Shown here: positions 1 to 8,390 of the stretch, piece after piece
How the letters are laid out: every line of letters starts with the position of its first letter
How positions within the stretch are numbered: position 1 is the stretch's first letter
Source of the DNA: CAYVBN01 sp964538565
GTDB taxonomy: Bacteria; Pseudomonadota; Alphaproteobacteria; Rhizobiales; Xanthobacteraceae
DNA: 38,886 bases
Assembly (NCBI GenBank): GCA_964538565.1
Contig: CAZIGW010000256.1
Span: 1 to 38,886 of the forward strand
Reading direction: 5' to 3'
Program-made: the position numbers and the translations under genes
Notes under the pieces: generated by a model
What the model saw: the letters and a program-made list of their open reading frames with translations, nothing else
The model's database searches: none
What the model was told of the DNA's origin: nothing

Positions 1-510
1 GGGCGCGGCCGCGTGCCTCCGTCCCGCCGCGCGGACGAGGCCGCGCGCGCCCTCGAGCGCACCGGGCCCGAGCTCGCGCGCGAGCAGCCGGTGTGCCTCA
101 CAGGGCCCGGGCAGCCGCAGCGCGCCGGTCTTGGCGGCCGAGAAGCCGAAGCGCCCGTAATAGGGCGGGTCGCCCACGAGCAGCACGCAGGCATGTCCGA
201 GGCGCTGCGCGGCCGCGAGCGCATGGCGCATCAGCGCGCTGCCGATGCCGCGATTGCGCGCGTCCGCTGCTACGGCGAGCGGACCGAGCAGCAGGCCGGC
301 GCGGCCCGCGCCGAGCGTGACCGGCCACAGCCGGACGGTGCCGACGAGGCGGCCGTGCTCGCTCGCCACGAACGAGAGATCCGGCGCCGGAAACCGGCAT
401 TCGCGCAGCCGCTCCGAGGTCTTGGCAAAGCGCTCGGTCCCGAATGCCGCGTCGAGCAGGCGTTCGCGCGCCGCCGCGTCGGCGGGCCTTTCGCGACGAA
501 TGTTGACCAT
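1..510 (-). CDS. GNAT family N-acetyltransferase (3' end cut by window)
   Basis: Reading leftwards from an ATG at 510, the frame stays open to the window edge (170 codons), so only the C-terminal end is missing. The start MVNIRRERPADAAAR and the acetyl-CoA binding segment around residues 75-95 (GPLAVAADARNRGIGSAL) are typical of the GNAT fold; a further conserved stretch is PPYYGRFGFSAAK. It should transfer an acetyl group from acetyl-CoA to an amine; the substrate cannot be read. A strong Shine-Dalgarno (GGGGAGGAG) lies just upstream. It follows the ornithine/lysine decarboxylase on the same strand across a 126-base gap holding a hairpin, so partial co-transcription is possible and a polyamine or amino acid substrate is conceivable, but this is inference only. 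Confidence 0.85.
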   Translation of the reverse strand, partial: MVNIRRERPADAAARERLLDAAFGTERFAKTSERLRECRFPAPDLSFVASEHGRLVGTVRLWPVTLGAGRAGLLLGPLAVAADARNRGIGSALMRHALAAAQRLGHACVLLVGDPPYYGRFGFSAAKTGALRLPGPCEAHRLLARELGPGALEGARGLVRAAGRRHAAAP

Positions 511-568
511 GACCAAACTCCTCCCCGGCCCGGACAACGGGGATCGATCTCTGCGCAAGCGAGCGGAA

Positions 569-590
569 GGGAGCCGGCGTGCCGGCTCCC
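569..590 (-). terminator. Perfect hairpin between decarboxylase and GNAT genes, possible weak terminator
   Basis: GGGAGCCGG (569-577) pairs perfectly with CCGGCTCCC (582-590) around a four-base loop. It sits just after the decarboxylase stop codon on the minus strand. The bases that follow on that strand (TTCCGCTCGC) are not a real T-run, so it may act as an mRNA 3'-end stabiliser or attenuator rather than a full intrinsic terminator. Confidence 0.45.
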
Positions 591-636
591 GGGATCGCGA
601 ACCCGTCACGCCGGGGCGGACGGGCCGGACGCGATG

Positions 637-1767
637 TCAGATGTGGTAGGTCTTCAACGGAGGAAATCCGTTGAACGCCACCGCCGAGTAGGTCGCCGTG
701 TAGGCGCCGGTGCCCTCGATCAGGAGCTTGTCGCCGATCGACAGGCTGACCGGCAGCAGATAGGGCTCCTTCTCGTACATCACGTCGACCGAGTCGCAGG
801 TCGGCCCGGCCAGCACGCAGGGCGCGAGCGCATCACCGTCCCGCGGCGTGCGGATCGGGTAGCGGATCGACTCGTCCATCGTCTCGGCGAGGCCGCCGAA
901 CTTGCCGATGTCGAGATAGACCCAGCGCACCGGATCGGTCTCGCTCTTCTTCGAGACGAGCACGACCTCGGCCTCGATGACGCCGGCGTTGCCCACCATG
1001 CCGCGGCCCGGCTCGATGATGGTTTCGGGAATCGCGTTGCCGAAGTGCTTGCGCAGCCCCTGAAAGATGGCGTTGCCGTACATCTTCACGGTCGGGACCT
1101 TCTTCAGGTAACGCGTCGGGAAACCGCCGCCGAGGTTGACCATGGCGAGCTGGATGCCGCGTTCGCCGCACTCGCGGAACACGCCGGCCGCCGCCGCGAG
1201 CGCGCGGTCCCAGGCGCCGGTACTGAGCTGCTGCGAGCCGACGTGGAACGACACTCCATGCGCGACGAGGCCGAGCCGGTGCGCATGCTCCAGCACATCG
1301 GCGGCCATCGACGGCTCGCAGCCGAACTTGCGCGAGAGCGGCCATTCGGCGCCGGCGCAGTCCGACAGGATGCGGCAGAACACGCGCGCGCCGGGGGCGG
1401 CCCGGGCGATCTTCTCGACCTCGGCCTTGCAGTCGACCGCGTAGAGCGTGACGCCGAGCGCATGCGCGCGGGCGATGTCGCGCTCCTTCTTGATCGTGTT
1501 GCCGAACGAGATGCGGTCGGGCGTGGCGCCCGCCGCCAGCACCATCTCGATCTCGGCGACCGAGGCGGTGTCGAACGAGGAGCCCAGCGAGGCGAGCAGC
1601 GACAGCACCTCGGGCGCCGGGTTGGCCTTCACGGCGTAGAAGACGCGCGTGTCGGGCAACGCCTTGGCGAAGGCGAGGTAGTTGTCGCGGACGACGTCCA
1701 GGTCGACGACGAGGCAGGGACCGTCCTCGCGGCGCTGGCGCAGGAATTCACGGATGCGCGTGGTCAT
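637..1767 (-). CDS. Ornithine/lysine decarboxylase, fold III PLP enzyme
   Basis: Decarboxylates ornithine (and in many alphaproteobacterial members also lysine) to putrescine (or cadaverine), the entry to polyamine synthesis; cytoplasmic, acting as a homodimer. The 376-residue protein has the alanine-racemase-like barrel with the PLP lysine in YAVKANP (Lys47), the HVGSQ histidine (His175), the glycine loop GGGFP (213-217), the phosphate-binding EPGRG (252-256), the catalytic cysteine in GPTCDSVD (Cys324, supplied across the dimer) and the C-terminal GAYTATY (354-360). Length matches the short bacterial ornithine decarboxylases. The ATG at 1767 is chosen because family members begin close to MTTRIREFL and a GGGGGA-type ribosome site precedes it; an in-frame extension upstream falls in the leader. 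The family is firm; ornithine versus lysine preference is not resolved by sequence reading. Confidence 0.93.
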   Translation of the reverse strand: MTTRIREFLRQRREDGPCLVVDLDVVRDNYLAFAKALPDTRVFYAVKANPAPEVLSLLASLGSSFDTASVAEIEMVLAAGATPDRISFGNTIKKERDIARAHALGVTLYAVDCKAEVEKIARAAPGARVFCRILSDCAGAEWPLSRKFGCEPSMAADVLEHAHRLGLVAHGVSFHVGSQQLSTGAWDRALAAAAGVFRECGERGIQLAMVNLGGGFPTRYLKKVPTVKMYGNAIFQGLRKHFGNAIPETIIEPGRGMVGNAGVIEAEVVLVSKKSETDPVRWVYLDIGKFGGLAETMDESIRYPIRTPRDGDALAPCVLAGPTCDSVDVMYEKEPYLLPVSLSIGDKLLIEGTGAYTATYSAVAFNGFPPLKTYHI

Positions 1768-2289
1768 GGGAGTTCCCCCATGGCTCAAGGGGCGCAGAAC
1801 GCCCGATGTGATGCGGGTTTCAGAGTTCGCCTCGACGCGCGATGGGGACGCGCCGATGGACGAGGGCTCCTGGCCCGACCGTGCTGCCTTGGATTGGAAT
1901 GGGAAAACCCCGTTCCGCACGCCCGGCAATGATGAACAAGCCTCTTCGGTGACCCGAGCCGGTTTGTGGAGAACCGGCAGAGACCAAAAAAGCCCGCTCC
2001 GTCGTTGCTTTAAGCCGCGTCCCCCGTGGAGAACGAAGTACGCCGGTTTCGCCTCCGGCTGTCGATCGCGGTGCTAAGGAAGGAGATCTCTTCCTCAGGC
2101 GGCTGTCCGGCCTCTTGTCCGGATGCCCACCGACCGACACACGGCCACAGGCACGTGCGAAATTGGGCAAGTCCGCAGATAGGAGAGTCGGGCGTCACAT
2201 GCAAGCACTAAGTGCGCCGCCTGCGACGTTTGCGTTACAGAAAAATGAAGATGAGGTGCCGCGGCGCCCGCGCGCGCCTCGCGTGCGCT
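1768..2289 (-). promoter_or_regulatory. Long untranslated leader of the decarboxylase gene, candidate speF-type leader RNA
   Basis: This 522-base gap has no convincing gene. On the minus strand it shows structured segments upstream of the decarboxylase: a hairpin GCCGG-CCGGC near 2041-2060, a possible stem from GTTCTCC to GGGGGAC near 2020-2035, a T-run following a GC-rich segment (GGAGCGGGCTTTTTT, about 1986-2000), and a clean stem CCGGTT/AACCGG (1959-1964 with 1972-1977). The word TTCTCCAC occurs twice. Established knowledge: a structured speF leader motif has been described upstream of ornithine decarboxylase genes in alphaproteobacteria. I cannot align to that model here, so the assignment is tentative. 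Confidence 0.4.
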
Positions 2290-2550
2290 TCAGTTGCGCG
2301 CCGTGAAGGGCTCGACGCGCATCCCGTTGCGCACGAAGCCGGCCATCACGAACAGCCCGATGACGAAGAAGAGGATCTGCAGCGTGTAGACGCCGTAGTC
2401 GCCGAAGCCGAACAGATTGGCGAGCGCCCAGCCGCCAGCGAACGCCGCGCCGAACACCTCGGCGCCGATCAGGATCGCGGCGCTCAGCACGGTGACGACG
2501 TTCTGCCACTGGATTCGGCGGGCGCTCCGGCTGGGTGCGGCGTTGGTCAT
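2290..2550 (-). CDS. Small two-helix membrane protein, function unknown
   Basis: An 86-residue protein with two hydrophobic helices: NVVTVLSAAILIGAEVFGAA and, after a short aromatic loop (LFGFGDYGVYTL), QILFFVIGLFVMAGFV. The N-terminal 20 residues are basic and the tail is short. I do not recognise a named family; small integral membrane proteins of this shape are frequent in Hyphomicrobiales. The ATG at 2550 is preferred over an in-frame upstream start because MTNAAPSRSARR gives a plausible cytoplasmic head and a GGAA-type ribosome site precedes it. It lies upstream of and co-directional with the decarboxylase, but 522 bases away, and is divergent from the M3 peptidase gene. Confidence 0.72.
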   Translation of the reverse strand: MTNAAPSRSARRIQWQNVVTVLSAAILIGAEVFGAAFAGGWALANLFGFGDYGVYTLQILFFVIGLFVMAGFVRNGMRVEPFTARN

Positions 2551-2714
2551 GGGATAGGTTCCGTTTTCGGCCGGCAATCTCTACGAAAGCGGCCGCCGGA
2601 TCAAGCCCGGGCACCCCCTGCGGCCGCGCCCGGAACCCGGGCGGAGTCCTTTACCCGAGCCCCTGATCGGGGCTATCGCCATGCCCGAGCCCCTCTCTCC
2701 TGACGTTGAGACAA

Positions 2715-4802
2715 ATGACCGCGCCCGCCACACCCCCGGACAATCCGCTCCTCGCGCACTGGAACAATCCCTTCGAGAGCCCGCCGTTCGACCGCATCGC
2801 GCCGACGCATTTTGCCCCGGCGTTCGAGGAGGCGCTCGCCGAACACGAGGCCGAGGTGGCGGCCGTCGCGGCGGAGCCGGCGGCGCCCTCCTTCGACAAC
2901 ACGATCGTGGCGCTCGAGCGCAGCGGGCGCACACTCGCCCGCGTGTCCGCGGTCTTCCACGCACTCGCCGGCGCCCACACCAACGAGGCCCTGCTCGCGC
3001 TCGAACGCGAGATTGCGCCGCGGCTCGCCGCCCATTGGAACCGCATCCACATGGATCAGGCGCTGTTCGCGCGGATCTGCGCGCTGCACGGCGCACGCGA
3101 AAGGCTCGGTCTCGACAGCGAGCAGGCGCGCGTCCTCGAGCGCTATCGCGTGACCTTCCGCCGCGCCGGAGCCGGTCTCGACGCCGCCGCGCGGCGGCGC
3201 CTCGCCGAAATCGTCGAGCGGCTTGCCGCGCTCGGAACGGCCTTCAGCCAAAACGTGCTCGCCGACGAGCAGGGCTTCGCGCTGGTGCTCGAAGGCGAGG
3301 ACGACCTCGCCGGTCTGCCCGATTTCGTGCGCGCGGCGGCGCGGGCGGCGGCCGAGGAACGCGGCCTGCCGGGCAAGCACGTCGTCACGCTCGCGCGCTC
3401 GAGCGTCGAGCCGTTCCTGCAATTCTCGACCCGCCGCGACCTGCGGGAAAAGGCGTTCCGGGCCTGGATCGCCCGCGGCGACGCAGGAGCGACCGACAAC
3501 AAGGCGATCATCGCCGAGGTCGTCGCGCTGCGCGCCGAGCAGGCCCGCCTGCTCGGATTCGCGACCTTCGCCGACTACCGGCTCGACGACACCATGGCGA
3601 AGACGCCGGAGGCCGTGCGCGCGCTGCTCGAGCGGGTCTGGACGGCGGCGCGCGAGCGCGCGCTCGTCGACCGCGACGCCATGCAGCGGATGGTCCAGGC
3701 GGAGGGCGGCAATTTCCGGCTCGCCGCCTGGGACTGGCGCTACTATTCGGAGAAGCTGCGCAAGCGCATCTGCGACATCGACGACGGCGAGGTGAAGCCC
3801 TACCTGCAGCTCGACCGCATGATCGCGGCCGCGTTCGCGACCGCCGAACGGCTGTTCGGGCTGACCTTCGCGCCGCGCGAGGACGTCCCGGTCTGGCATC
3901 CGGACGTGCGCGTCTGGGAGGTGCGCGGCGCCGACGGGCGTCACCTCGGGCTCTTCTTCGGCGACTATTTCGCCCGCGCCTCCAAGCGCAGCGGCGCCTG
4001 GATGACCACCTTGCGCGAGCAGCACAAGCTCGACGGCGACGTACGCCCGCTCGTGATCAACGTGCTGAATTTCTCCAGGGCCGGGCCGGGCGAGCCGGTG
4101 CTCCTGAGCTTCGATGACGCCCGCACGCTGTTCCACGAGTTCGGCCATGCGCTGCACGCGCTGCTCTCCGACGTCACCTACCCGCTGATCTCCGGCACCG
4201 GCGTGCCGACGGATTTCGTCGAGCTCCCCTCGCAGCTCTACGAGCACTGGCTCGAGACGCCGGAGATCCTGCGCGGCTTTGCCCGCCACGCCCGCACCGG
4301 CGAGCCTGTTCCCGAGGATCTCATCCGCCGGCTCGCGGCCGCACGCACCTTCAACCAGGGCTTCGCCACGGTCGAGTTCGTCGCCTCGGCGCTGGTCGAT
4401 CTCGAGCTGCATTCGCGCCCCGCCGACGGAAAGCTCGACATCGGGGCTTTCGAGGCCGAGACGCTCGCACGCATCGGCATGCCGGCCGAGATCGTCATGC
4501 GCCACCGTCCGCCGCATTTCGCGCACGTGTTCTCCAGCGACGGGTACGCCTCGGCCTACTACAGCTACATGTGGTCCGAGGTGCTCGACGCCGACGCCTT
4601 CCAGGCGTTCGCGGAGACCGGCAACGTCTTCGATCCGGCGACTGCCGAGCGGCTGCGCCGACACATCTACGCGGCCGGCGGCACACGCGAGCCCGACGAG
4701 GCCTACCGCGCCTTCCGCCGCCGGCTCCCCGGCGTCGAGGCGCTGCTGCGGCGGCGCGGATTTCTGCCGGCCAACGTTGCGGCGAGGGACCGGCGGACCT
4801 AG
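2715..4802 (+). CDS. M3 family zinc oligopeptidase (oligopeptidase A / dipeptidyl carboxypeptidase type)
   Basis: Cytoplasmic thimet-oligopeptidase-family metalloprotease that cleaves short peptides released by larger proteases. The 695-residue length is normal for bacterial OpdA/Dcp. The zinc site is HEFGH (474-478) in FHEFGHALHALL, with the third ligand Glu503 in FVELPSQLYEHW. The N-terminus NPLLAHWNNPFESPPFDRI and the C-terminal SSDGYASAYYSYMWSEV are family hallmarks. No signal peptide is present. The ATG at 2715 is used; a TTG three codons earlier is possible but less likely. The stop is nine bases before the gamma-glutamyltransferase start, so the two probably form one transcript for peptide breakdown. 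OpdA (prlC) versus Dcp cannot be settled by eye. Confidence 0.93.
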   Translation: MTAPATPPDNPLLAHWNNPFESPPFDRIAPTHFAPAFEEALAEHEAEVAAVAAEPAAPSFDNTIVALERSGRTLARVSAVFHALAGAHTNEALLALEREIAPRLAAHWNRIHMDQALFARICALHGARERLGLDSEQARVLERYRVTFRRAGAGLDAAARRRLAEIVERLAALGTAFSQNVLADEQGFALVLEGEDDLAGLPDFVRAAARAAAEERGLPGKHVVTLARSSVEPFLQFSTRRDLREKAFRAWIARGDAGATDNKAIIAEVVALRAEQARLLGFATFADYRLDDTMAKTPEAVRALLERVWTAARERALVDRDAMQRMVQAEGGNFRLAAWDWRYYSEKLRKRICDIDDGEVKPYLQLDRMIAAAFATAERLFGLTFAPREDVPVWHPDVRVWEVRGADGRHLGLFFGDYFARASKRSGAWMTTLREQHKLDGDVRPLVINVLNFSRAGPGEPVLLSFDDARTLFHEFGHALHALLSDVTYPLISGTGVPTDFVELPSQLYEHWLETPEILRGFARHARTGEPVPEDLIRRLAAARTFNQGFATVEFVASALVDLELHSRPADGKLDIGAFEAETLARIGMPAEIVMRHRPPHFAHVFSSDGYASAYYSYMWSEVLDADAFQAFAETGNVFDPATAERLRRHIYAAGGTREPDEAYRAFRRRLPGVEALLRRRGFLPANVAARDRRT

Positions 4803-4811
4803 GCTTTCCAC

Positions 4812-6407
4812 ATGGACCTTCACACGGCCGGACATCGCCGCGGCGTCGCCGCCGCTCCCCATCATGCAGCGGTCGAAGCCGGGCGCACGATCCTTGCCGA
4901 AGGCGGCAACGCGCTCGAAGCCATGGTGGCGATGGCGGCGACCATCGCGGCCGTCTACCCGCACATGAATCACATCGGCGGCGACGGCTTCTGGCTGGTG
5001 CGCGAGCCCTCGGGCCGCGTGCGGGCCCTGATGGCGGCCGGACGGGCCGGCGCGCACGCCCGCGTCGCGTTCTATCGCGAGCATGGCCAGGAGGAAATCC
5101 CGGCGCGCGGCCCGCTTGCGGCTCTCACCGTGCCGGGCGCGATCGGCGGCTGGGCGCTGGCGCTCGAAGCCGCACGGGCGCACGGCGGACGGATGCCGCT
5201 CGACGTCCTGCTGGCGCACGCCGTGCGCCACGCCCGCGACGGCTATGTGGTGACGCGCAGCCAGGCGGCGCTCACCGCGCAGAAGCTCGCCGAGCTCGCG
5301 AAGGTGCCCGGGTTCACCGAGACGTTTCTGCTCGACGGCAAGCCGCCGGCGATCGGCGCGACCATGCGGCAGGAGAGGCTTGCGGCGACGCTCGATCATC
5401 TCGCCCATGCCGGGCTCGACGATTTCTATCGCGGCGATGTCGGGCGGGAGATCGCGGCCGATCTCGAGCGCATCGGCAGCCCCCTGACGCGCGCCGATCT
5501 CGAAAGCTGCCGCGCAAGTGTCGCCGAGCCGCTGAGCGTGACGATCGCCGAAGGAACGCTCCACAACACGCCGCCGCCGACGCAGGGCCTCGCCTCGCTC
5601 GTCATTCTCGCGCTCTACCGGCGGCTGCGGGTGGCGCAGGCGGAGAGCTTCGACCATCTGCACGGCATCGTCGAGGCGACGAAGCGGGCCTTTCGGGTGC
5701 GCGACCGGTTCATCACGGATCCCGACCGGATCGAGACGGATCTCGCGCGCTTTCTTGCCCCGGCGTTTCTCGACGCGGAGGCCGCGCGCATCGACCGCCG
5801 CAAGGCGGCGCGCTGGCCGACGCGCTGGGGCGAAGGCGACACCATCTGGATGGGCGCGGCCGACGCCGGCGGCCTCGTCGTTTCCTACCTCCCGTCGGTG
5901 TACTGGGAGTTCGGCGCGGGCTGCGTGCTGCCGCGCACCGGCGTGCTGATGCAGAACCGCGGCGCGAGCTTCTCGCTCGATCCCGGGGCGACGAACGCGC
6001 TGGCGCCGGGCCGGCTGCCATTCCACACGCTCAATCCGGCGCTCGCCGAGCTCGGCGACGGCCGCATCCTGGCGTACGGCACCATGGGGGGCGACGGCCC
6101 GCCGCAGACGCAGGCGGCGGTCTTCACCCGGCACGTGTTGCACCGCCAGCCGCTCGCGCGAGCCATCGACCGGCCGCGCTGGCTGCTCGGCCGCACCTGG
6201 GGCTCGACGCTCACCAATCTGCGTGTCGAGGCGCGCATCGACGCCGGCCTCGTCGAACGCCTGCAGGCGGCCGGCCACGATGTCGAGGTGCTGCCCGAAC
6301 CCTATTCCGACACGATGGGCCACGCCGGTGCGGTGGTGCTGCACCCCGACGGCAGCCTCGAAGGGGCGCACGATCCGCGCGCCGACGGCGGCGCGGCGGG
6401 CGCGTGA
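4812..6407 (+). CDS. Gamma-glutamyltransferase family protein (cytoplasmic-looking)
   Basis: An Ntn-hydrolase of the gamma-glutamyltranspeptidase family, expected to act on gamma-glutamyl bonds (glutathione, gamma-glutamyl peptides or related amides). The 531-residue protein begins with the family's AVEAGRTILAEGGNALEAMVAM segment and MNHIGGDGFWLV. The autoprocessing site is GDTIWMGAAD, making Thr344 the predicted nucleophile and new N-terminus of the small subunit; the small subunit carries GCVLPRTGVLMQNRGASFSLDPG and GTMGGDGPPQTQ. No signal peptide is visible, unlike periplasmic Ggt of enterobacteria, so it is probably cytoplasmic like the YwrD-type branch. It sits nine bases behind the M3 peptidase. 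True substrate is unknown. Confidence 0.88.
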   Translation: MDLHTAGHRRGVAAAPHHAAVEAGRTILAEGGNALEAMVAMAATIAAVYPHMNHIGGDGFWLVREPSGRVRALMAAGRAGAHARVAFYREHGQEEIPARGPLAALTVPGAIGGWALALEAARAHGGRMPLDVLLAHAVRHARDGYVVTRSQAALTAQKLAELAKVPGFTETFLLDGKPPAIGATMRQERLAATLDHLAHAGLDDFYRGDVGREIAADLERIGSPLTRADLESCRASVAEPLSVTIAEGTLHNTPPPTQGLASLVILALYRRLRVAQAESFDHLHGIVEATKRAFRVRDRFITDPDRIETDLARFLAPAFLDAEAARIDRRKAARWPTRWGEGDTIWMGAADAGGLVVSYLPSVYWEFGAGCVLPRTGVLMQNRGASFSLDPGATNALAPGRLPFHTLNPALAELGDGRILAYGTMGGDGPPQTQAAVFTRHVLHRQPLARAIDRPRWLLGRTWGSTLTNLRVEARIDAGLVERLQAAGHDVEVLPEPYSDTMGHAGAVVLHPDGSLEGAHDPRADGGAAGA

Positions 6408-6514
6408 GCGGGTCGGAGTTGTCCTGATCCGGGCGGGAGCGGCCGGCCCCCATTCCGCCGCACTCTGTGCTATCTTGCCGCACCTGACCGGTCGCACGGG
6501 ACCCGCCGAAACGC

Positions 6515-7156
6515 ATGACCAAGTGGCTCTCACGCTTCGCCTTCCTGCTGACGGGCCTCTGCGTCGCGGCGCCCGGACCGGCGCAGGCGCATCCGCACGT
6601 CTGGGTGACGATGAAGAGCGAGCTCGTCTACGCGCCCGACGGCACGCTGACCGGCATCCGCCACGCCTGGACCTTCGACGACATGTTCTCGGCCTTCGCC
6701 ACGCAGGGACTGGAGTCGAAGAAGAAGGGCGAATTCACCCGCGAGGAGCTGGCGCCGCTCGCCGAGGTCAACGTCACCTCGCTCAAGGAATACGACTTCT
6801 TCACGCACGCCAAGCTGGACGGGAAGAAGGCTCCGCTCATGGATCCGGTCGACTACTGGCTCGACTATCGGAACTCGGTGCTGACGCTGCACTTCACCTT
6901 GCCGCTCATGACGCCGGCCAAGAGCCGGAAGGTCGCGATCGAGATCTACGATCCGACCTACTTCGTCGATTTCAGCTTCGACGAAAACAACCCGGTGACG
7001 CTTTCGGGCATGTCCGCGCCATGCAAGCTCGACATCGTGCGGCCCGGCGATGCCACCGCGCAATCGCAGCGGCTCGGCGAAGCCTTCTTCAGCCAGCAGG
7101 ACGCCTCGAACTGGGGCGCGCAGTTCGCGAACAAGATTTCCGTGACATGCCCGTGA
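6515..7156 (+). CDS. DUF1007 family periplasmic protein linked to Ni/Co transport
   Basis: A 213-residue secreted protein. Residues 1-25 form a clear signal peptide ending PAQA, which would leave a mature N-terminus HPHVWV. The remainder matches the DUF1007 family (old annotation: ABC-type uncharacterised transport system, periplasmic component): HAWTFDDMFS, LKEYDFFTH and FTLPLMTP are characteristic segments. Members are commonly paired with NicO/RcnA-like permeases, as here, where the permease starts 64 bases downstream. The likely role is binding or handing over a divalent metal in the periplasm, but no member's biochemistry can be inferred from sequence alone. The mature N-terminal His-Pro-His could itself be a metal ligand set. 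Confidence 0.88.
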   Translation: MTKWLSRFAFLLTGLCVAAPGPAQAHPHVWVTMKSELVYAPDGTLTGIRHAWTFDDMFSAFATQGLESKKKGEFTREELAPLAEVNVTSLKEYDFFTHAKLDGKKAPLMDPVDYWLDYRNSVLTLHFTLPLMTPAKSRKVAIEIYDPTYFVDFSFDENNPVTLSGMSAPCKLDIVRPGDATAQSQRLGEAFFSQQDASNWGAQFANKISVTCP

Positions 7157-7220
7157 AGCCGCCTTGAAGGCGGAGCGCGCACCGTCGGGCGCGGCGGGCG
7201 GCATCCGAGGAGCCAGAGAC

Positions 7221-8300
7221 ATGAGGGGATCGCCCGACGGCCGCCGCATGCTGTGCCTGCTCCTGCTGATCGGCGCGGCGTGCCTGTTCGCCACGGCGAT
7301 CATCGACCAGTCTTTCGCGCAGGGCGGGCCGTTCGGCGTTCGGCCTCCCGCCAGGGCGCCGGCGGGCGCGCCGGCCGCCGGCTTGCTCGGCTGGGTGGCG
7401 GCGAAGCAGTCCGAATTCTATCGCGCGCTGTCGGGTTTGATCCGTGCCGCCGGGGCCGACGGCACCGCGCCGTGGGCGCTGTTCGGCCTCTCGTTCCTCT
7501 ACGGCATTTTCCATGCGGTCGGACCCGGCCACGGCAAGGCGGTGATCTCGTCCTATCTGGTCGCCAGCGACGAAACGTGGCGGCGCGGCATCACCCTCTC
7601 GTTTGCGTCCGCTCTGCTGCAGTCGCTCGTCGCCATCGCGATCGTCGGCGTCGCGGCGGCGCTGCTCGGCGCCACGGCCCGGATGATGTGCAGCGCCAAC
7701 TACGCAATCGAGATTGCGAGCTATGCGCTCATCGCCGCGGTCGGGGCGCGCCTTCTCTGGGTCAAGGGGCGCGCGTTCCTCGCCAGTTTCCAGACCATCG
7801 GGCGTCCGCTGACGCAAGCCGGTGCCGCCGTGACGCATCATCACGATCATGATCACCACGACCATCATGATCAAGTCCATGGCCACGATCATCACCATCA
7901 TGAACACGACGCGGCCTGCGGCCACGCGCACGGACCCGATCCGGCCGATCTCGCCGGACCCGGCGGCTGGCGCCGCGGGCTGTCCGCCATCGTGGCGGTC
8001 GGTGTGCGGCCGTGCTCGGGCGCGATCGTGGTGCTGGTGTTCGCGCTCGGCCAGGGCCTGTTCTGGGCCGGCGTCGGCGCCACGCTTCTGATGGGGCTGG
8101 GCACGGCCGTCACGGTCGCGGCGATCGCCACGGCCGCGGTCGCTGCGCGCGGCTTCGCCAGCCGGCTCGCGGCGTCGCGGCCGGGCTACGGAGCGGTCGC
8201 CTTGCGTGGGATCGAAGTCGCGGCCGCCGGCGTCGTGCTGCTGTTCGGCCTGGTCCTGCTCGCCGGCTACATGGTGACCGAGCGCATCATGTTCTGCTGA
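7221..8300 (+). CDS. NicO/RcnA-like nickel/cobalt permease with His-rich loop
   Basis: A polytopic inner-membrane protein of 359 residues in the NicO/RcnA (COG2215-like) group. The signature GPGHGKAVISSYL follows the first full transmembrane segment (LFGLSFLYGIFHAV), and the second signature VRPCSGAIVVLVFALGQGL lies in the C-terminal half. Between the halves is a loop (about 206-238) in which 17 of 33 residues are histidine, the usual metal-sensing or metal-sequestering loop. The ATG at 7221 has a GAGGAGCC ribosome site; an earlier TTG at 7164 would add 19 unlikely residues. Together with DUF1007 it forms a two-gene metal transport unit. Direction is uncertain: RcnA exports, but COG2215/DUF1007 pairs have also been proposed as uptake systems. 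Confidence 0.88.
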   Translation: MRGSPDGRRMLCLLLLIGAACLFATAIIDQSFAQGGPFGVRPPARAPAGAPAAGLLGWVAAKQSEFYRALSGLIRAAGADGTAPWALFGLSFLYGIFHAVGPGHGKAVISSYLVASDETWRRGITLSFASALLQSLVAIAIVGVAAALLGATARMMCSANYAIEIASYALIAAVGARLLWVKGRAFLASFQTIGRPLTQAGAAVTHHHDHDHHDHHDQVHGHDHHHHEHDAACGHAHGPDPADLAGPGGWRRGLSAIVAVGVRPCSGAIVVLVFALGQGLFWAGVGATLLMGLGTAVTVAAIATAAVAARGFASRLAASRPGYGAVALRGIEVAAAGVVLLFGLVLLAGYMVTERIMFC

Positions 8301-8390
8301 CGCCGCGCGCCACAGGATGGCTTCCCACGGACGTCTTCATCGCCGGGGAACCCGGCGTTTGCTCGAACGTTCGCGTTGCGGAGGGTCCGG

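Noticed and set aside
13..1932. A long plus-strand open frame opposite the GNAT and decarboxylase genes
   Set aside because: Antisense to two strongly recognisable genes and of low complexity; codon-bias artefact.
2673..6533. A 1286-codon open frame on the minus strand opposite the peptidase and GGT genes
   Set aside because: It is the mirror of two well-supported genes in GC-rich DNA, is Arg/Glu/His-rich without recognisable domains, and has no gene-like start region.
8301..8390. Cobalamin riboswitch near the Ni/Co genes
   Set aside because: I saw no B12-box-like sequence before 6515, 7221, 8391 or 11330.
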